The notes beneath the pieces are model-generated. The model worked only from the letters and a program-made list of their open reading frames with translations. It did no database searches and was not told where the DNA came from. A stretch of DNA of 64,000 nucleotides, from the NCBI RefSeq assembly GCF_000182925.2, contig NC_026504.1, forward strand, positions 1,302,001 through 1,366,000. Direction: 5' to 3'. Made by a program: the position numbers and the translations under genes. Of this stretch, positions 12,101-23,881 are shown one piece after another; the stretch's first letter is position 1, and each line of letters begins with the position of its first letter. The DNA comes from Neurospora crassa OR74A. Taxonomy: Eukaryota > Ascomycota > Sordariomycetes > Sordariales > Sordariaceae.

Positions 12101-12953
12101 TCCCATTATGAACTCTCCGCCGTCACAGGCCGTCATCCAGGAGATCAACAAACTTTATGGCGATGTATACGTTACTGGGCTGTCGTATTTCTTTGAGACG
12201 CAGTGGTACGATTTGAAACCTGACAGGGGTATCCTGACACACCATCCCATCCAACTCTTACTGAATAATCAGCCATTGATGGGTCTTTTTGGTTCCTTTG
12301 TCGAACACATCTCCCAGCCCCGGGCGGACCACAAGTATGCTTCCCAGCTGGAGGAGTGTATTGTCTGGGGATTAGCAAAGCTGCCCCTCTCTACTAGATG
12401 TAGAGGTTGGGCTCACCCTGGAATGTCAATTTCTCCATACCCGATCCCGCCCTTGGATGACCCACACGAAGCGTTTGGTCGTCTGCAAGTGTTCGAAGCA
12501 CTCCTGTTAGGTTATCACTCTACGTTGACAGAGAATCCGCTCTATCATCCTATAGTGCTTGGAAATCTCCACACCTCCCGGCGCAATGAATTGGAGTTCT
12601 GGTGGCATCTGGCCGATTTGGCCATTCGAAAGCCCAATTGTGACCTCCAGAACCTGCGACGCCTACTGGACGGTCAGGAGAACCGTGATTTCCTGTATAG
12701 CCTCGCTGTGCTTCGCGAGTATTCGTATCATTGGAATCCTGCCAACATCGAGCAACAGTTGCCGCCGCAGTTGGCCGAGTCGGACCCGCGCTGCAGGCTT
12801 GCGGTGGCGGCCAGGTTTATTCGCACTACCATGGAAGAGGGAACCACAAACGTGGTGAGGCGGTTTGCTCAGCTTGCGTATCGTGCGTACGTCCACCCGG
12901 GAGCCAGTGTGTCCGCGAACGCGGCTTGGCGCTACCAACAGAAAAGCGATTAA
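9194..12953 (+). CDS. Zn2Cys6 fungal transcription factor with internal DNA-binding domain
   Basis: Exons 9194-10258, 10422-10478, 11405-11905 and 12012-12953 give 854 residues. Residues 1-355 are Pro/Ser/Thr/Gln-rich and disordered. The zinc binuclear cluster is C-X2-C-X6-C-X6-C-X2-C-X6-C with cysteines 365, 368, 375, 382, 385 and 392, starting KRRTKTGCLTCRKRRIK. A Gln-rich linker follows (poly-Gln near 395-405 and about 450), then a conserved-looking region from about 542 (TVDDLIALGGAEPP) to the end that resembles the effector half of fungal C6 regulators. It is presumably a nuclear DNA-binding regulator; its targets are unknown. Exon 2 is only 57 nt and the next intron is 926 nt, long for a fungus. 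The last intron (11906-12011, GTGGGT donor, TTCAG acceptor) is my choice because it restores the frame. Other joins near 11973, or a true frame break, are possible. Confidence 0.85.
10479..11404 (+). other. 926-nt intron splitting the zinc cluster
   Basis: The donor is GTGCGT right after the codon for Lys374 and the acceptor is CTAG right before Cys375. The exons on both sides rejoin to a perfect Zn2Cys6 spacing, so the intron is well supported in spite of its length. It contains a repetitive stretch of CGTTCG and GCTCGCTTG units around 10741-10775. If the intron is kept, the protein stops after the first two zinc ligands and would lack DNA binding. Confidence 0.8.
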
Positions 12954-13495
12954 GTGATTGCAAGTACGGAGAAATGGTCAGCATGGTCGTTGGTTTTGGA
13001 GGTCTCTTTTGTTGGTGCTAGAGTTAAGCAAACCACTCTCGCTGGGGGTTGGTGCCAAGTTAGATAGATAGCCCGCTCGAGCGTGTTTCTCTCTTCATCT
13101 TTCTGTGGTCTTTCCTTCCTTGGATTTCCTTCTCTTATCTATACTTGCATCGGATAGACGGCGTTTTTACAAGTTCTTTTTCCTCCACAGTTTTTCCTTC
13201 TGTTCACTCATTATAAAGCATATGGGAGGCCTTGCAATGGATTTCTTGGTTCCAAAATTTGGTTGCTCTTTGATGTTCTCTTCCCAACCGTTTGTATCAA
13301 GTGGCATTCTTTCCTTTTTACAGCATTATGAGAGCGACTAAAATTGGGGCGCGGCTTATATACAAATCCAACACCACTTAGTCTAACCTGCTGATATCCC
13401 TGCTGACAGACGGTAGTGTGAACTTTGTCTTTGATGTATTGCATTTAACTCGAGTTGACTTGACCAATGAGCCTTTTCCTACACATAACAACTAC
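12954..13495. other. convergent 3' spacer
   Basis: This lies between the ends of the Zn2Cys6 gene (+) and the dehydrogenase gene (-). It is T-rich on the + strand (about 13090-13210), as expected of fungal 3' UTRs. No gene is seen. Confidence 0.6.
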
Positions 13496-14949
13496 TCATT
13501 GCATGTTCCTCTGCTCGGGCACAATACTCCTCAACTTCCCTTCCTCAATCGCCATCTGTACGTTACTAATCGCCCACTCCTCCATCTTGGTCTCCGTCTC
13601 GACCGTCCATGTCCCCATGTGCGGCACCAGCATGACGTTTGGATTCGCCAGTAAGCCAGGGTGAATCTCCGGTTCGTTCTCATACACGTCCAAGCCAACC
13701 GATTGCACCTGTCCAGACTCCAGCGCTTCCACCAGCGCCGCCTCGTCCATCACCGCTCCGCGAGCAGTGTTGATGATGACTATCCCCGGCTTCATCATGG
13801 CGAATTCTTTGGTGGAAATGATATGTCTCGTTTCGGCCTGTTTTGTTGTTCATCGTGTTTTCCGTTAGCCTCTTTCCTTTTCTTTCCTTTTCTTTCCTTC
13901 CTTTCCTTTCTTTCCGTATCCCACTCATCTCCTCCTCCTCCCCCTCCTTCCCACTTACCAACAGCGGTTAGGGGAAAAAAAAAAGAAAAAAAGGGGCAAA
14001 ACAAAAAAAAAAAACTCACATTCAGCGGCAAATTCAAACTCAAAACATCACTCGTCCCCAAAAGTTGCTCCATCGTCTCAACCCACTCAACCTCCACCCT
14101 CGGAGAGCCTCCTCCTTGCTCCTCCTTCAACTCTTTCTCCCCCTCCCAATCCCTCTTCCGATTCAGATATTGTACCTTCATCCCAAACGCCCCCGCCACC
14201 TTGCGCGCCAAACACTTGCCAATCCCTCCCATACCCAAGATCCCCAGCGTCTTGCCCCTGGGATCTCTTCCCAGCGGTGGCATCTTGATCGTCTTTGTTT
14301 GTTCTTCTTCGACGGTGGTGCCCCCTCGCCATTCATTCCGGCGAAGAGCCGTCATGCCCGCATTGAAATTCCGCATGGCCCCCAACAAAAGAAACAAAGC
14401 ACAATCGGCCGTGGCCTCGTCCACAGCGCTGGGGGTGTTGGACACCCGGATGCCGCGCGCGGTGCAGGCGGGGATGGATATGGCGTCGTAGCCGGCGCCG
14501 ACGTGGCAGATGTATTTGATGGAAGGGGGCAAGGCGGAGATGAGGTCGTGGTCTAGGGGCCCCGTGAGGGTGGTGGAGTCAAAGGTCCGGTAGGCGAGGA
14601 GGCAGGAGGAGAAGGCGCCCGAGGCGCATTCGGAGAGGAAGGAGGTGCGGTCTGTGGACGTGGGTTGGATGATGTCGGCGATTGAGGTGATGCGGGACCA
14701 GGCTTCGTGGGCACTGTAAGCGTTATGGTTAGTTTTGTTTGATGGTGAAGAGCAGGGGAATTTGGGGGATTAGGATGGGGGAAGAGAGGTGTAGGGGGGT
14801 TCTAGGAGGGAAGAGAAGGGTGAAGTGAAGTAAAGTCCGGTGCTGTACTGTACTGTTTAAGATGGAAAAAAAGAGTCGTCAACTTGGACTTACTGCTCGA
14901 TAGTGCCCAGCAACAAGATCTTGGGCTTTTGGTGCTCTTTGGAACCCAT
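13496..14949 (-). CDS. D-2-hydroxyacid dehydrogenase (glyoxylate/hydroxypyruvate reductase type)
   Basis: Exons 14894-14949, 14020-14713 and 13496-13837 on the minus strand give 363 residues. Both introns (180 and 182 nt) have GTAAGT or GTGAGT donors and CAG acceptors. The Rossmann motif GMGGIG is at 179-184. The catalytic trio of the D-isomer-specific dehydrogenase family is present: Arg276 in NTARGA, Glu305 in YENEP and His323 in VPHMGT. Family members reduce glyoxylate, hydroxypyruvate or related 2-keto acids with NAD(P)H. Length and motif spacing are normal, and no targeting signal is obvious. The exact substrate cannot be read from the sequence. The second join reads LPLN then AETRHIISTKEF, as in other members. 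Confidence 0.93.
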
Positions 14950-16586
14950 TTTGAAGGTCTTTGCTTCACAGAATTCAGTTCTTTTGATTTCTGGTCTGGT
15001 TTCTTCCTTGACTTGTATTGTCTTGTTCTTTGCTCGGTCGTCAAAATACCCGCTCAAGAGAGTTTACCTGTCGTCAAGTGAGATTCCCAGATGAGTGAGT
15101 ATCCCCGGATTTCGTTATCCGGAAATATTGGCTCTTGATAGCTGTGCTGTGACACAACGAAACCCGGCAATGAACTACTTTGACGACCGTTCGTCGTCGT
15201 GCAACGAGGGCTTCAAACCGGAGATATATGAAGGCGTCAGGGTGTGTAGGACCAAAAGTTGGTGGGTGACGTAGATACCGTTTGTGACGTTCTGTTCGTT
15301 TGAAGATGGTGGGTGTTACGAAAGACGAAACGAAAGCTTTCGAGTGTGGAACTTACTCGCTCGTGGTGACTCAACCTGGTCTTGAAGTTCGATAACCGTC
15401 TCTCAATAGGGAAAGAGCATAAACGTTTTAGAGGGGGTTGCTGAAAACCATTCACTCAATAAACACTCGCTTTATATAATATAACTGGCAGCCTAGGTTC
15501 CCCGGACTATTTTACCAATTCGAGTCAGACAAAACGAAACAACAATGATCGCGGGGTTATCTTCGACCGGTGAAGTGTACTATGAAACTACGTGACTGCT
15601 ACCAAGAGAGGCATAGTGGGGTCGTAGGCGACATCATAACCCAATGGCTGGGCTGATAGCAAGTTCCCCTAGACACAGGTTGGAAAGATGTTGTATGCAG
15701 AACACATTCTCAGTAGGGAGGCACGCTGCCTGGTCCCGTTGCAGGCAACTAGAGGTAGTAGATAGGTATATAAAAGGCGGCAATGCAGTTTCCGTGCAAT
15801 GGAACGGAACGGACGCCGAATGGTTGAGCCAAACCAACTACGATATGCAAGATCACGATATGTTGGAGTGGGAAGTGTCCATTCGCGGGCGGGCGAAAAG
15901 AAGACAAACGTGATGCTACTTTGGATGATTGGAGAGCCAGACTTACTCGTGTGGCTTTTGCGGCCGTTCGTCGTACCACTACTTCCTTGAGAGGGACAAA
16001 TACAACACAAGAGACGCACGAAAATCAGACATGAATCGCGTAGCAGGAAGGGAAAGTGTGAGCCATAACCACATATTATTAACTTCGGTGGCTTCTTTGG
16101 TGTACCACAAAAAGACATGCCCAAAAAAGACTGTGTCTTTCTCTATTCCGTAGTCTAATTGTTCCCAGGCCTCGGTTGACGGGCCTTTGGGTATAGCCTT
16201 CCTCTCTTTATCGTCTTCTTGCACTTCATCAGGTGCAGCAACCAGCTACTTACGTTTCGAAAACACACCCGTCTCAAATGCCTCGAGGGTGTGTCATGGG
16301 ATATCATGTGCCAAAGCCAACGCCGTACTTTTGTTGAAAATTTGTACCCGAACCATCCCTAATATACCGTTTTGAAAAACCCCTAGTGAAAGACCCCCAT
16401 ATTGAACCCGGTTTTGTCATGCAAATCATGCCTGTTGAAAACGATGCTTTGTGGAAATCCCAAACATGCCGCTGAGAGATGTTTTGTCCATAACCCAAAG
16501 TGTTGAAGGAGATCCTCAGTAAATTACCTCCCCTATCCTAGCCAAATACGACAGGAGAGGGTGGATATATGGTATTGAAAGGGAAA
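14950..16586. other. 1.6-kb spacer upstream of the dehydrogenase
   Basis: This is the promoter side of the dehydrogenase gene (-) and the 3' side of S-adenosylhomocysteinase (-). There is no supported gene. A strong TATA-like sequence on the + strand (15767-15777) faces no convincing reading frame. Confidence 0.55.
15767..15777 (+). promoter_or_regulatory. orphan TATA-box-like sequence
   Basis: TATATAAAAGG is a near-consensus TATA box in a spacer where no + strand gene is supported. It might drive a non-coding transcript, or it may be chance. There is no other evidence for a promoter. Confidence 0.25.
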
Positions 16587-17994
16587 TTAGTAGCGGTAGC
16601 TGTGACTTGGTTAGCATATCATTCATCAGGCACCAGAAAGGACAGGAAGTAACATACTGGTCGCTCTTGTAGGGACCCTCAGTGGCGAGGCCGAGGTACT
16701 CAGCCTGGACGTCAGAGAGCTGGGTAAGCTCGACGTTGCAGTGGTCGAGGTGGAGACGAGCAACCTCCTCGTCGAGGATCTTGGGAAGGACGTAGACCTT
16801 CTTCTCGAGCTTGCCGGACTTGCCGAACTCGACGTACTTGTTGGAGAAAGCCTCGTCGTTGGCCTTGTAAAGCATGATCTGAGCAAGGACCTGGTTGGTG
16901 AAAGAGCAGGACATGACGAAAGAGGAGTGGCCAGTGGCGCAGCCAAGGTTGACAAGACGACCCTCAGCAAGGAGGATGATGTGGCGGCCGTTCTTCATGA
17001 GGAAACGGTCAACCTGGGGCTTGATGTTCTGGACGGAAGCAGCGTTGGCCTTGAGCCACGCGACGTCGATCTCGACATCGAAGTGACCAATGTTGCAGAC
17101 AATGGCGTCGTTGGGCATGACCTCGAAGTGCTTGCCGACGAGAATGTCACGGCAGCCGGTGGTGGTGACGAAGATCTGACCAAGAGGAGCAGCCTTCTCC
17201 ATGGTGGTGACCTGGTAGCCGGCCATGGCAGCCTGGAGGGCGTTGATGGGGTCGACCTCAGTGACAATGACGCGGGCACCCATGCCGGAGAGGGCCATGG
17301 CGCAGCCCTTGCCGACATCACCGAAACCGGCGACGACAGCGATCTTGCCAGCAATCATGACATCGGTGGCGCGCTTGATACCGTCGACGAGGGACTCACG
17401 GCAGCCGTAGAGGTTGTCGAACTTGGACTTGGTGACGGAGTCGTTGACGTTGATGGCGGGGACAAGGAGCTTGCCCTCCTTGAGCATGCGGTAAAGGTGG
17501 TGGACACCGGTGGTGGTCTCCTCAGAGACACCGAAGCAGTCCTCGAGCATCTCGGGGTACTTGGTGTGGACGAGGTGGGTAAGGTCACCACCGTCGTCGA
17601 GGATGAGGTTGAGCTTCTTGTTGTCCTTGAAGGCAATGAGCTGCTGCTCCAAGCACCACTGGTACTCCTCCTCGGTCTCACCCTTCCAGGCGAAGACGGG
17701 GACACCGGCAGCGGCGATGGCAGCGGCGGCGTGGTCCTGGGTGGAGAAGATGTTGCAGGAAGACCAGGTGACCTCGGCACCGAGAGCAGTGAGGGTCTCG
17801 ATGAGGACGGCAGTCTGGATGGTCATGTGAAGGCAGCCAGCAATGCGGGCGCCCTTGAGGGGCTGGTCAGCGGCATACTTCTTGCGAGTAGCCATAAGAC
17901 CGGGCATCTCGTTCTCAGCGAGCTCGATCTCCTTGCGGCCGAAGGCGGCGAGGGAAAGGTCGGCGACCTTGAACTTGTGGGCGGGGGCAGACAT
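16587..17994 (-). CDS. S-adenosylhomocysteinase (adenosylhomocysteinase)
   Basis: Coding exons 16658-17994 and 16587-16599 on the minus strand give 449 residues, the usual fungal length. The enzyme splits S-adenosylhomocysteine into adenosine and homocysteine with bound NAD+. It relieves product inhibition of all SAM-dependent methyltransferases and acts in the cytosol. The family signature [16 protein letters not shown] and the NAD-binding stretch [16 protein letters not shown] are present. The last exon is 13 nt and supplies only the end of the conserved C-terminus, so the protein ends KSDHYRY; the 58-nt intron has a GTATGT donor, a GCTAAC branch site and a CAG acceptor. Start is ATG 17994 ([10 protein letters not shown]); an open frame above it runs through a leader intron. 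Strong codon bias indicates high expression. Confidence 0.97.
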
Positions 17995-18015
17995 GTTGGG
18001 TGGATATGGGGATAT

Positions 18016-18084
18016 CTGTGAATGGAGAGTACAGGTTAGAATTGGTGATGTTTTGGAGGGAGGAGAGAGAGCAGGAGCACTCAC
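18016..18084 (-). other. 5' UTR intron of S-adenosylhomocysteinase
   Basis: A GTGAGT donor at the high-coordinate end and a TTCACAG acceptor lie 21 bases before the start codon. Without splicing, an in-frame ATG at 18084 would add 30 residues unlike other family members, so I read this as a 69-nt leader intron. Confidence 0.7.
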
Positions 18085-18146
18085 GATGAGGGGGATGGAT
18101 GGACAAAAAGTGAGAATACTCTTCCTGGCAAGGGGACAGCAATGGA

Positions 18147-18157
18147 TTTATTTAAAA
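18147..18157 (-). promoter_or_regulatory. possible TATA element of S-adenosylhomocysteinase
   Basis: The minus strand reads TTTTAAATAAA about 85 spliced bases before the start codon. Position and composition fit a TATA-like element of a highly expressed gene, but nothing else confirms it. Confidence 0.3.
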
Positions 18158-19457
18158 GGAAGGGACTGAGGGGATGGGGTGAAAAGTGGATATCGGATGG
18201 CACACGGCAGAAAAGAGGACACGGCCCTGGGGGAGCAGGGGAAGCGAAGGGGAAATCAAAGGGCCCGGAATCCAATGACACAGCTCACAAGCAGAATGTG
18301 CAGAGCCTGACTGCCTGACTGACTGAGAGTGGCAGCCGGCGGCGGAGAGGAACAGCAGGGCAGACACGGGTCTGACGGGCAAGCAAAACGAAGCCAAAAC
18401 TGCTTCGTGCAGGAAGTGGGGAAGGGTCGACGGGGTTTACACTACACTAGGGAAAAAAAAAATGAGAACCCCGCGGGCAAATCTGTCGAACCAGCAGCTC
18501 TGTCGGTGTGCATCAGACAAGCAGGCTAGTCCTAATTCAGCTTTATTCCCCACCACAATGCGAGTGCTTGCCCCTCCTTTGCCTGCCAGCCGTTGTCGTC
18601 GACGCGGCAAATGGCAATGTGCTTTCTGCCGCCAATTCGACACCACGTTGTTCTCTTTCAGCTTGCCTTTTTAGCGCTGATGCCGTCGGCCTAAATAGTG
18701 GGGTTTTGCGGGCGGATGGGCAAGGACGGACATTCATTCACTTTTCGTTTCGGCCGAACTGGACGTTTCCAAGACATCGGGTGAGGTTGGGGAGTTCAAC
18801 AATTGTTATCGGTTATCGTCGTATCTGGACCCGAATGAGGTTTGGTGCCCATGAAAGCCAACCTCAACGGAAGCAGTAAAGCGCCTGGTCAGCGTCTGCA
18901 GCAGCAAACGGGGGGGAAGCGCGGACATGGCGTTGAGATGTCCAGCTAGAGTGCTAGACACATCCCCGAATTGATGAGACCCATTTTTTAACAATTCAGT
19001 TTCGGACTTTCTCCAAACCCTCCCATCCAGGGCCGTGGCATCTCCATATGATTATAGGCAATTCATTACATATACGGAAAGCTGAAAAAAAAGGCTGGCC
19101 CCTTAAACATAGTAGAAGATAACGGCTTATCGCTTGATTGACGGGGATCTCATGTCTGATAATTCGTCCAACGCGTCCCTCATCGCCTTTTTGGACGCAT
19201 CCCTTTTGTTTTCTCTAGTGCCTCAATGCCTCCCCCACGTCAGATCAGCAAGGCCACCACAAGATACTGGATGTGATTGCAGCTCTCCCTCCCGTCCCGC
19301 TTTACGTAGGCTGCATGGCCGACCCTGCCCTAGACCTTGCAAGGTAAATAACACGCCGACAACCCGGAACGCCAAAACCAAATGCGGCTGAGATATCGTG
19401 GCCACCGTCCTCTATCGTCCCATCAAAAAACACCACCACAACCCCTGGTAGCCCCTT

Positions 19458-20767
19458 TTACTCGGGGAGAAGGTTGCCGCGAACGGCGAACATCTTGGCC
19501 GTGATGTTGGCCGTGAAGGCATCCACTTGCCTTGCGTACTGGTCGACCTGGCGGGCGTTGAGCATACCCTCGAGTCTGCTGGGCTCCTGGGGGAGCTTGA
19601 ACAGCCTCTGCCACTCATCCTCGGGAAGGGGCGACTGCTTAGCCGCCAAACGCGCGGCGTTCTCAGCCTTGCGCTTCGCCTGCCATTGGGTAATCTTGAA
19701 CTGCTCACGAGTGAGCTGTCTCTGGTAGTACTGGTGGTTGTTGAGGTCGGTGTAGTGCGACTCGATGCTGTCGAGGAGCAGGTCGCAGGTCTTCTCGAGG
19801 AAGGGGTCGATGGAGAGGTCGAGAGACTCGAAGCCAGGGTGGGCGGGGATCTGGACGGGATCGCGGCGGATGTCGTCGAGAGAGGCGGGCATAGGGATCT
19901 CGGCGCTCTTGGGGGGAGCGGGTATTTGGTGGAGGAAGGAGGTAAGGAGGTGAGAGTTGTGGACATTGACGGGAAGCTCGACGAAAATGTCCTTGTAGGT
20001 GAGCTTGGAGTTCCGAAGGCTGTATCAGGTAAGGTCAGTGGTGTGTGCTATACGACATGCGATATGCGACCTGCGCCCCAAGATATGGGTGACGGCAGGA
20101 TCCCGGCGGTGTGCTGACCTCTCGGTGGTGAACTTGGCCTCCTTGTAGGCAGTCATGAACTCGGGGGAGAGCTTGAAGGCGCGAAGGCTGAGGGCGCCCT
20201 GGGAGCTCCTGCTAACATCGTGAACGAGGGCGACGGTCTTCTCGTTCTCCTTCTGGTAGTGGTACTGGTTCTCGATGAAGCTCATGTTGATGAAGTTGCC
20301 CATAGTGGCGCTGGTGTACCAACCGACGTTGTTAGCGTCGACGTTGACCTCCTTGAGGTGTCTGATCATCTCGTTTTGGTAGACAATGTTGGCCTTGGCG
20401 CGGGGAGCGGCGGCGGCGAGGGACGAGGCATCGCTGTGGCTGTCGCTGCTTGAGACGTCGACGGAGGGGAACTGGAACGAGTTGGTGACCTCGATGGCAC
20501 CGTTGTTGTCCATGCCAACAATGGAGCCGGTGGCAACGGTAGGGAAGCTGGTCGAGCAGTGCTTCACGATCTTCATGACCACCTATGGTGCCGACGCTGG
20601 TTAACAAAGGGGGCCTTATGGCGGGCGACTTGGGGGGCCGGGCAGGCATGGCGGGGCTCCGGCGGCAGGAGAAGACGACGGACGACGTAGAACAAGAGCT
20701 ATCTCCAACTTACAAGGGCCTCGACTTGGACCGACTTGATCGGCGCATCCTTCTGAACTTCGGCCAT
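19458..20767 (-). CDS. translation initiation factor eIF3 subunit h
   Basis: Exons 20714-20767, 20119-20582 and 19458-20019 on the minus strand give 359 residues. The introns are 131 and 99 nt; the second has a less usual GTCAGC donor. The N-terminal half is an MPN domain ([13 protein letters not shown] through [19 protein letters not shown]). Where an active JAMM protease has HSH it reads VGWYTS, so this is the inactive MPN form, as known for eIF3h. The C-terminal half is helical and charged ([20 protein letters not shown]). The protein is a subunit of the eIF3 complex that loads the 40S ribosome. The start is a short first exon, [18 protein letters not shown], joined in frame to VVMKIVKHC. 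Confidence 0.93.
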
Positions 20768-21906
20768 GATTGCGGATTGACGGGACTCGATTCTCACGTG
20801 AAGACGCGACGGTGTGGTTGGGTATGCCGTTGCGGTGGTCAGGCTGCTGCTGGGGGAGTCGAGTTCGTCAGTCGTGGAGGACTTCAACAACTTTTCGCAA
20901 CTGAATTCTCTCGCTTGCGTTTGTGGGCACTGCTGGCGACCAACCGGCCGCACTGGGGTGTCCTGCCGGAAACAGACTGCCAGCAAAGACCGTGTGCCGG
21001 CGGCTGGCAGGTGGCGGGCGGGCGGTCGAGAAACAAAGAAGTTGGGCAATGGCCTGTGCTTGAAAGGTGTTTGGCCGTGACTATGGTTTTAGCTCAGAGA
21101 CGTACCGCAGAAGTACCTCTCACTTTTCAGCTGCGAGGAACAGTGCTCACTCGATGACTGTCGCACTGCTGACTGTGTGGTCTTCCACAGCCCAACCCCA
21201 CTGACCAAGTTTGGTCCCACTTGATCTCGTCGACTTCTCGCTGCAACGATGGAGTCTGGGGAGGGCATCCACTCTTGACCGAGGAATTTCCTCACAATGC
21301 GGAGATCGTCGAACGGCACCAACTCAGATATTGAAACTGCAGCTTCCTGCCAATTGATGAGGGTCAAAATCGTGAGAGCATTCGAGCTTCATTGACAACC
21401 CCTCACTCAAAGTCCCGCGAGAGATCACCACTTCCACAATGGGACTCGGACTTTTGGTGGCGGTCGCCAACTCGCCGTGATTTGACATCCGCAACCAGCA
21501 GCATCCCACGCTTCCCAGGGCCCCCCCCCGCCGAACCTAGTTTCGCTCCTCGTCTTCAAGGTTCACGCCATCTTTAAATATGCGACTCCGACGTCTTCCA
21601 TGGACACGTCGTCATACCCCTCTTTCCTCTTAACTTTCACACCCTGCGAATATTCCCATCACGACTTCAAGTTCACTTCAGCTGTCAACTTGAAAGATAA
21701 AGCACGAGTCTATTCTACTGAGTATCGATGCCTCTAAAGATATCTCTGTGGTTATTACAATGATTATAACTCCCTTCGATGCATGGTGACCATATCGCCT
21801 TGTCACCGTCAATTTCCACCAAAACGCCAACCTCGACGCCCAAGCCGTTCCAAGTCTAAACCGTCATGCCCAGCGTCTAGCACCGGAGACAAGTAGCTCC
21901 TAAACC
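20768..21906. other. spacer upstream of eIF3h
   Basis: This holds the promoter side of eIF3h (-) and the 3' side of the UPF0643-like gene (-). No gene is supported. The frame at 20585-21157 (+) overlaps eIF3h intron 1 and exon 1 and has no domain. Confidence 0.55.
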
Positions 21907-22646
21907 TCAATTCCACTCGGTGAGATCCCAGCTTTCAACGTTGTCTCGGATGGTCAACCGATGGCGATCAATATGCCAGAAGGAATACAACGACCTGGTT
22001 GCCCCAGCCGCTTTTCGATGCGCAGGGCCAGTTCCCCCCTTCTTCGCATCTTCTGGGGATCTCCAGATGCAGGTTGCAAGGTTGCGACGCTCCTCATTTG
22101 GCGTGCCGAACCAGTACCTGAACCGTCAATGTCAGCATGCTGGTTCCTGTGGAGGAATATGGCTGTTACTCACTTCAAGAACCCTCCACTCGCGGTGGCT
22201 TCAGCATGAGCAGCCTTGTCCAGCTCACCCAAGTCCGCATAGTTCTCGACCGTCGACTCGAATACTTGTGACCGGAAAGCAACAACAAAGAAGGAAGTCT
22301 CCTTCCATGTGTAGTTACGTTTTCGTGCGAGTGCGCGAACGTGTTCGATGATCTGGTCCCAGTTGAAGGTGTCGCGGTATGGCGCAGTTGCGTAGTCCTC
22401 GCGGAGGCACGTCAACTGACTTAGGGCAAGTGCCAAAATCTGGTTCTCAGGGTCAAGGGTTGTGAGGTCGAGAAGGTGTTGTTGCTCGATATAGGGTGAT
22501 ACTACAATGTATCGCTCCTTGTCCGGTAGCTCCGTGGGTGTGGTCTGAATGTTATTCTCAGAGACGATACTGGAAGTCTTTTCAGGATGGACCGGAGTAC
22601 TATGGCTGGCCATAGCTACGCCGACGGGACCTTGGGATATGGCCAT
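21907..22646 (-). CDS. UPF0643-like conserved protein of unknown function
   Basis: Exons 22174-22646 and 21907-22117 on the minus strand give 227 residues; the 56-nt intron has a GTGAGT donor and a TTCAG acceptor. The joined sequence reads ASGGFLKYWFGTPNEERRN, then a compact conserved-looking end (CIWRSPEDA, YSFWHIDRHRLTI, ending DLTEWN). The Trp-rich end, with an arginine-rich turn after a GTPNEE stretch, resembles the fungal UPF0643 family; that assignment is from memory and moderate. No signal peptide or membrane segment is visible, and no function is known. The start is ATG 22646; upstream in-frame sequence has only a TTG. Confidence 0.7.
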
Positions 22647-23881
22647 GTTGTCGAGAAAAGGAGATGCTAGGCTAAGGCAGCAGAAGGGGGACGAGATAAT
22701 GCGACGGCGATCGCGTGAGGACAAAGACTTTGGGTTGCGGAGGAGAAGGGTTGACTGGAGTTTACCACATTGGACTCAACGTGGCCTATTTACTGCTTGG
22801 TCGTCCAACTCGGCTAAGGTGCGCAATGACTTCGAGATATGACGGCTGAGGTCTTGGAAGGATGGGCGCTCAGGGTGAAGTAGTCTTTGAGATTGCAAAA
22901 AGAATGGACTAATAAGGATGAACAGGGACGAACGGGCACGAACTGTGGTGACATACCGCTCTCAAATCGCGAGTTCATATGGATGACATACTCGAAGGAT
23001 GCGGGCAACCGCGCCTGCCAGTTATTGCGACAATGTGCATACACAATTGCTGATCGCGCAATCGGTCACAAGGGTGGTGCCATAGCAAAGACCCCAAGCC
23101 GACCCAGGCGGATCCTTGGTCATCAAAACCAAGAAAACTAGAAGTGAAACAAATTGCACATCACTTTCGAGTACTGCTGTCTGGAAGGTCTGGAAGGGAC
23201 GATGGAATTGTACGGGAAGGGTAGGTGTCTTTTCCATTATTCAGTCTGGCGCTTCACGGCTGACTTGGTCTGAAGTGGCCGGTTTTTTTTTCTTTTTTGC
23301 GATGATGGGAATCGTAATTGCGGATCTGACAGCAGCGCATTCGCCAACAAAGGGTCAGGTACACAAAACCCAAAACGTGGCGGTTCCGCTGTGATTTTTG
23401 GCTTGTTCTTCATCTGAACTCATAATGAAAGCCCTCGTAGTGCCGATTCGAGTCCGAACTCAAGCCAAAGGCCGTCAGTTGATATGACAGGACTTTCCAT
23501 GTCACTCATCGCAATGCGCAAGTGGCCGATCAAATCTGGAACCCTCTAAAACACAATCAGTCGACAAGGGCGATTTTCGAGTCATGAAAACCTCCGACAG
23601 CGGCTTGATACCTCATTTCTGCCCACCAGATATCAATAAAGCCTTGTTCATCTCTGCAGCGCAGCGCTGCGCGGCTAACGGCCATTTCGGAATTGGGGCC
23701 GGCTAAGTATGGACATCAGATGAGACGAGACTTAGCCGGGATGATCGATACTGGAGAAGTCGAGCCTCGTAGGGCAAATCTTCCAGCGTTGATCCCCCTC
23801 TTGCTCATGTTATTTGGAACCATACAAGGCGCAATCACACGTGGATAACGATCTCGGACACTGCATCTCGGAGAGCATCTA
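22647..23881. other. 1.2-kb spacer
   Basis: This lies between two minus-strand genes. No domain or spliceable frame was found. A GC palindromic stretch GCAGCGCAGCGCTGCG at about 23656-23671 is the only local structure seen. Confidence 0.5.

Larger units (their letters stand above)
17995..19457. other. promoter of S-adenosylhomocysteinase and 3' side of eIF3h
   Basis: Apart from the leader intron and TATA-like element listed separately, no feature is supported in this 1.46-kb spacer. Open frames on either strand (for example 18508-18879 +) show no domain. Confidence 0.55.

Noticed and set aside
16741-18021. 426-codon open frame on the strand opposite S-adenosylhomocysteinase
   Set aside because: It mirrors the real gene, is rich in Val, Asp, Gly and Leu, has no domain, and follows from codon bias.
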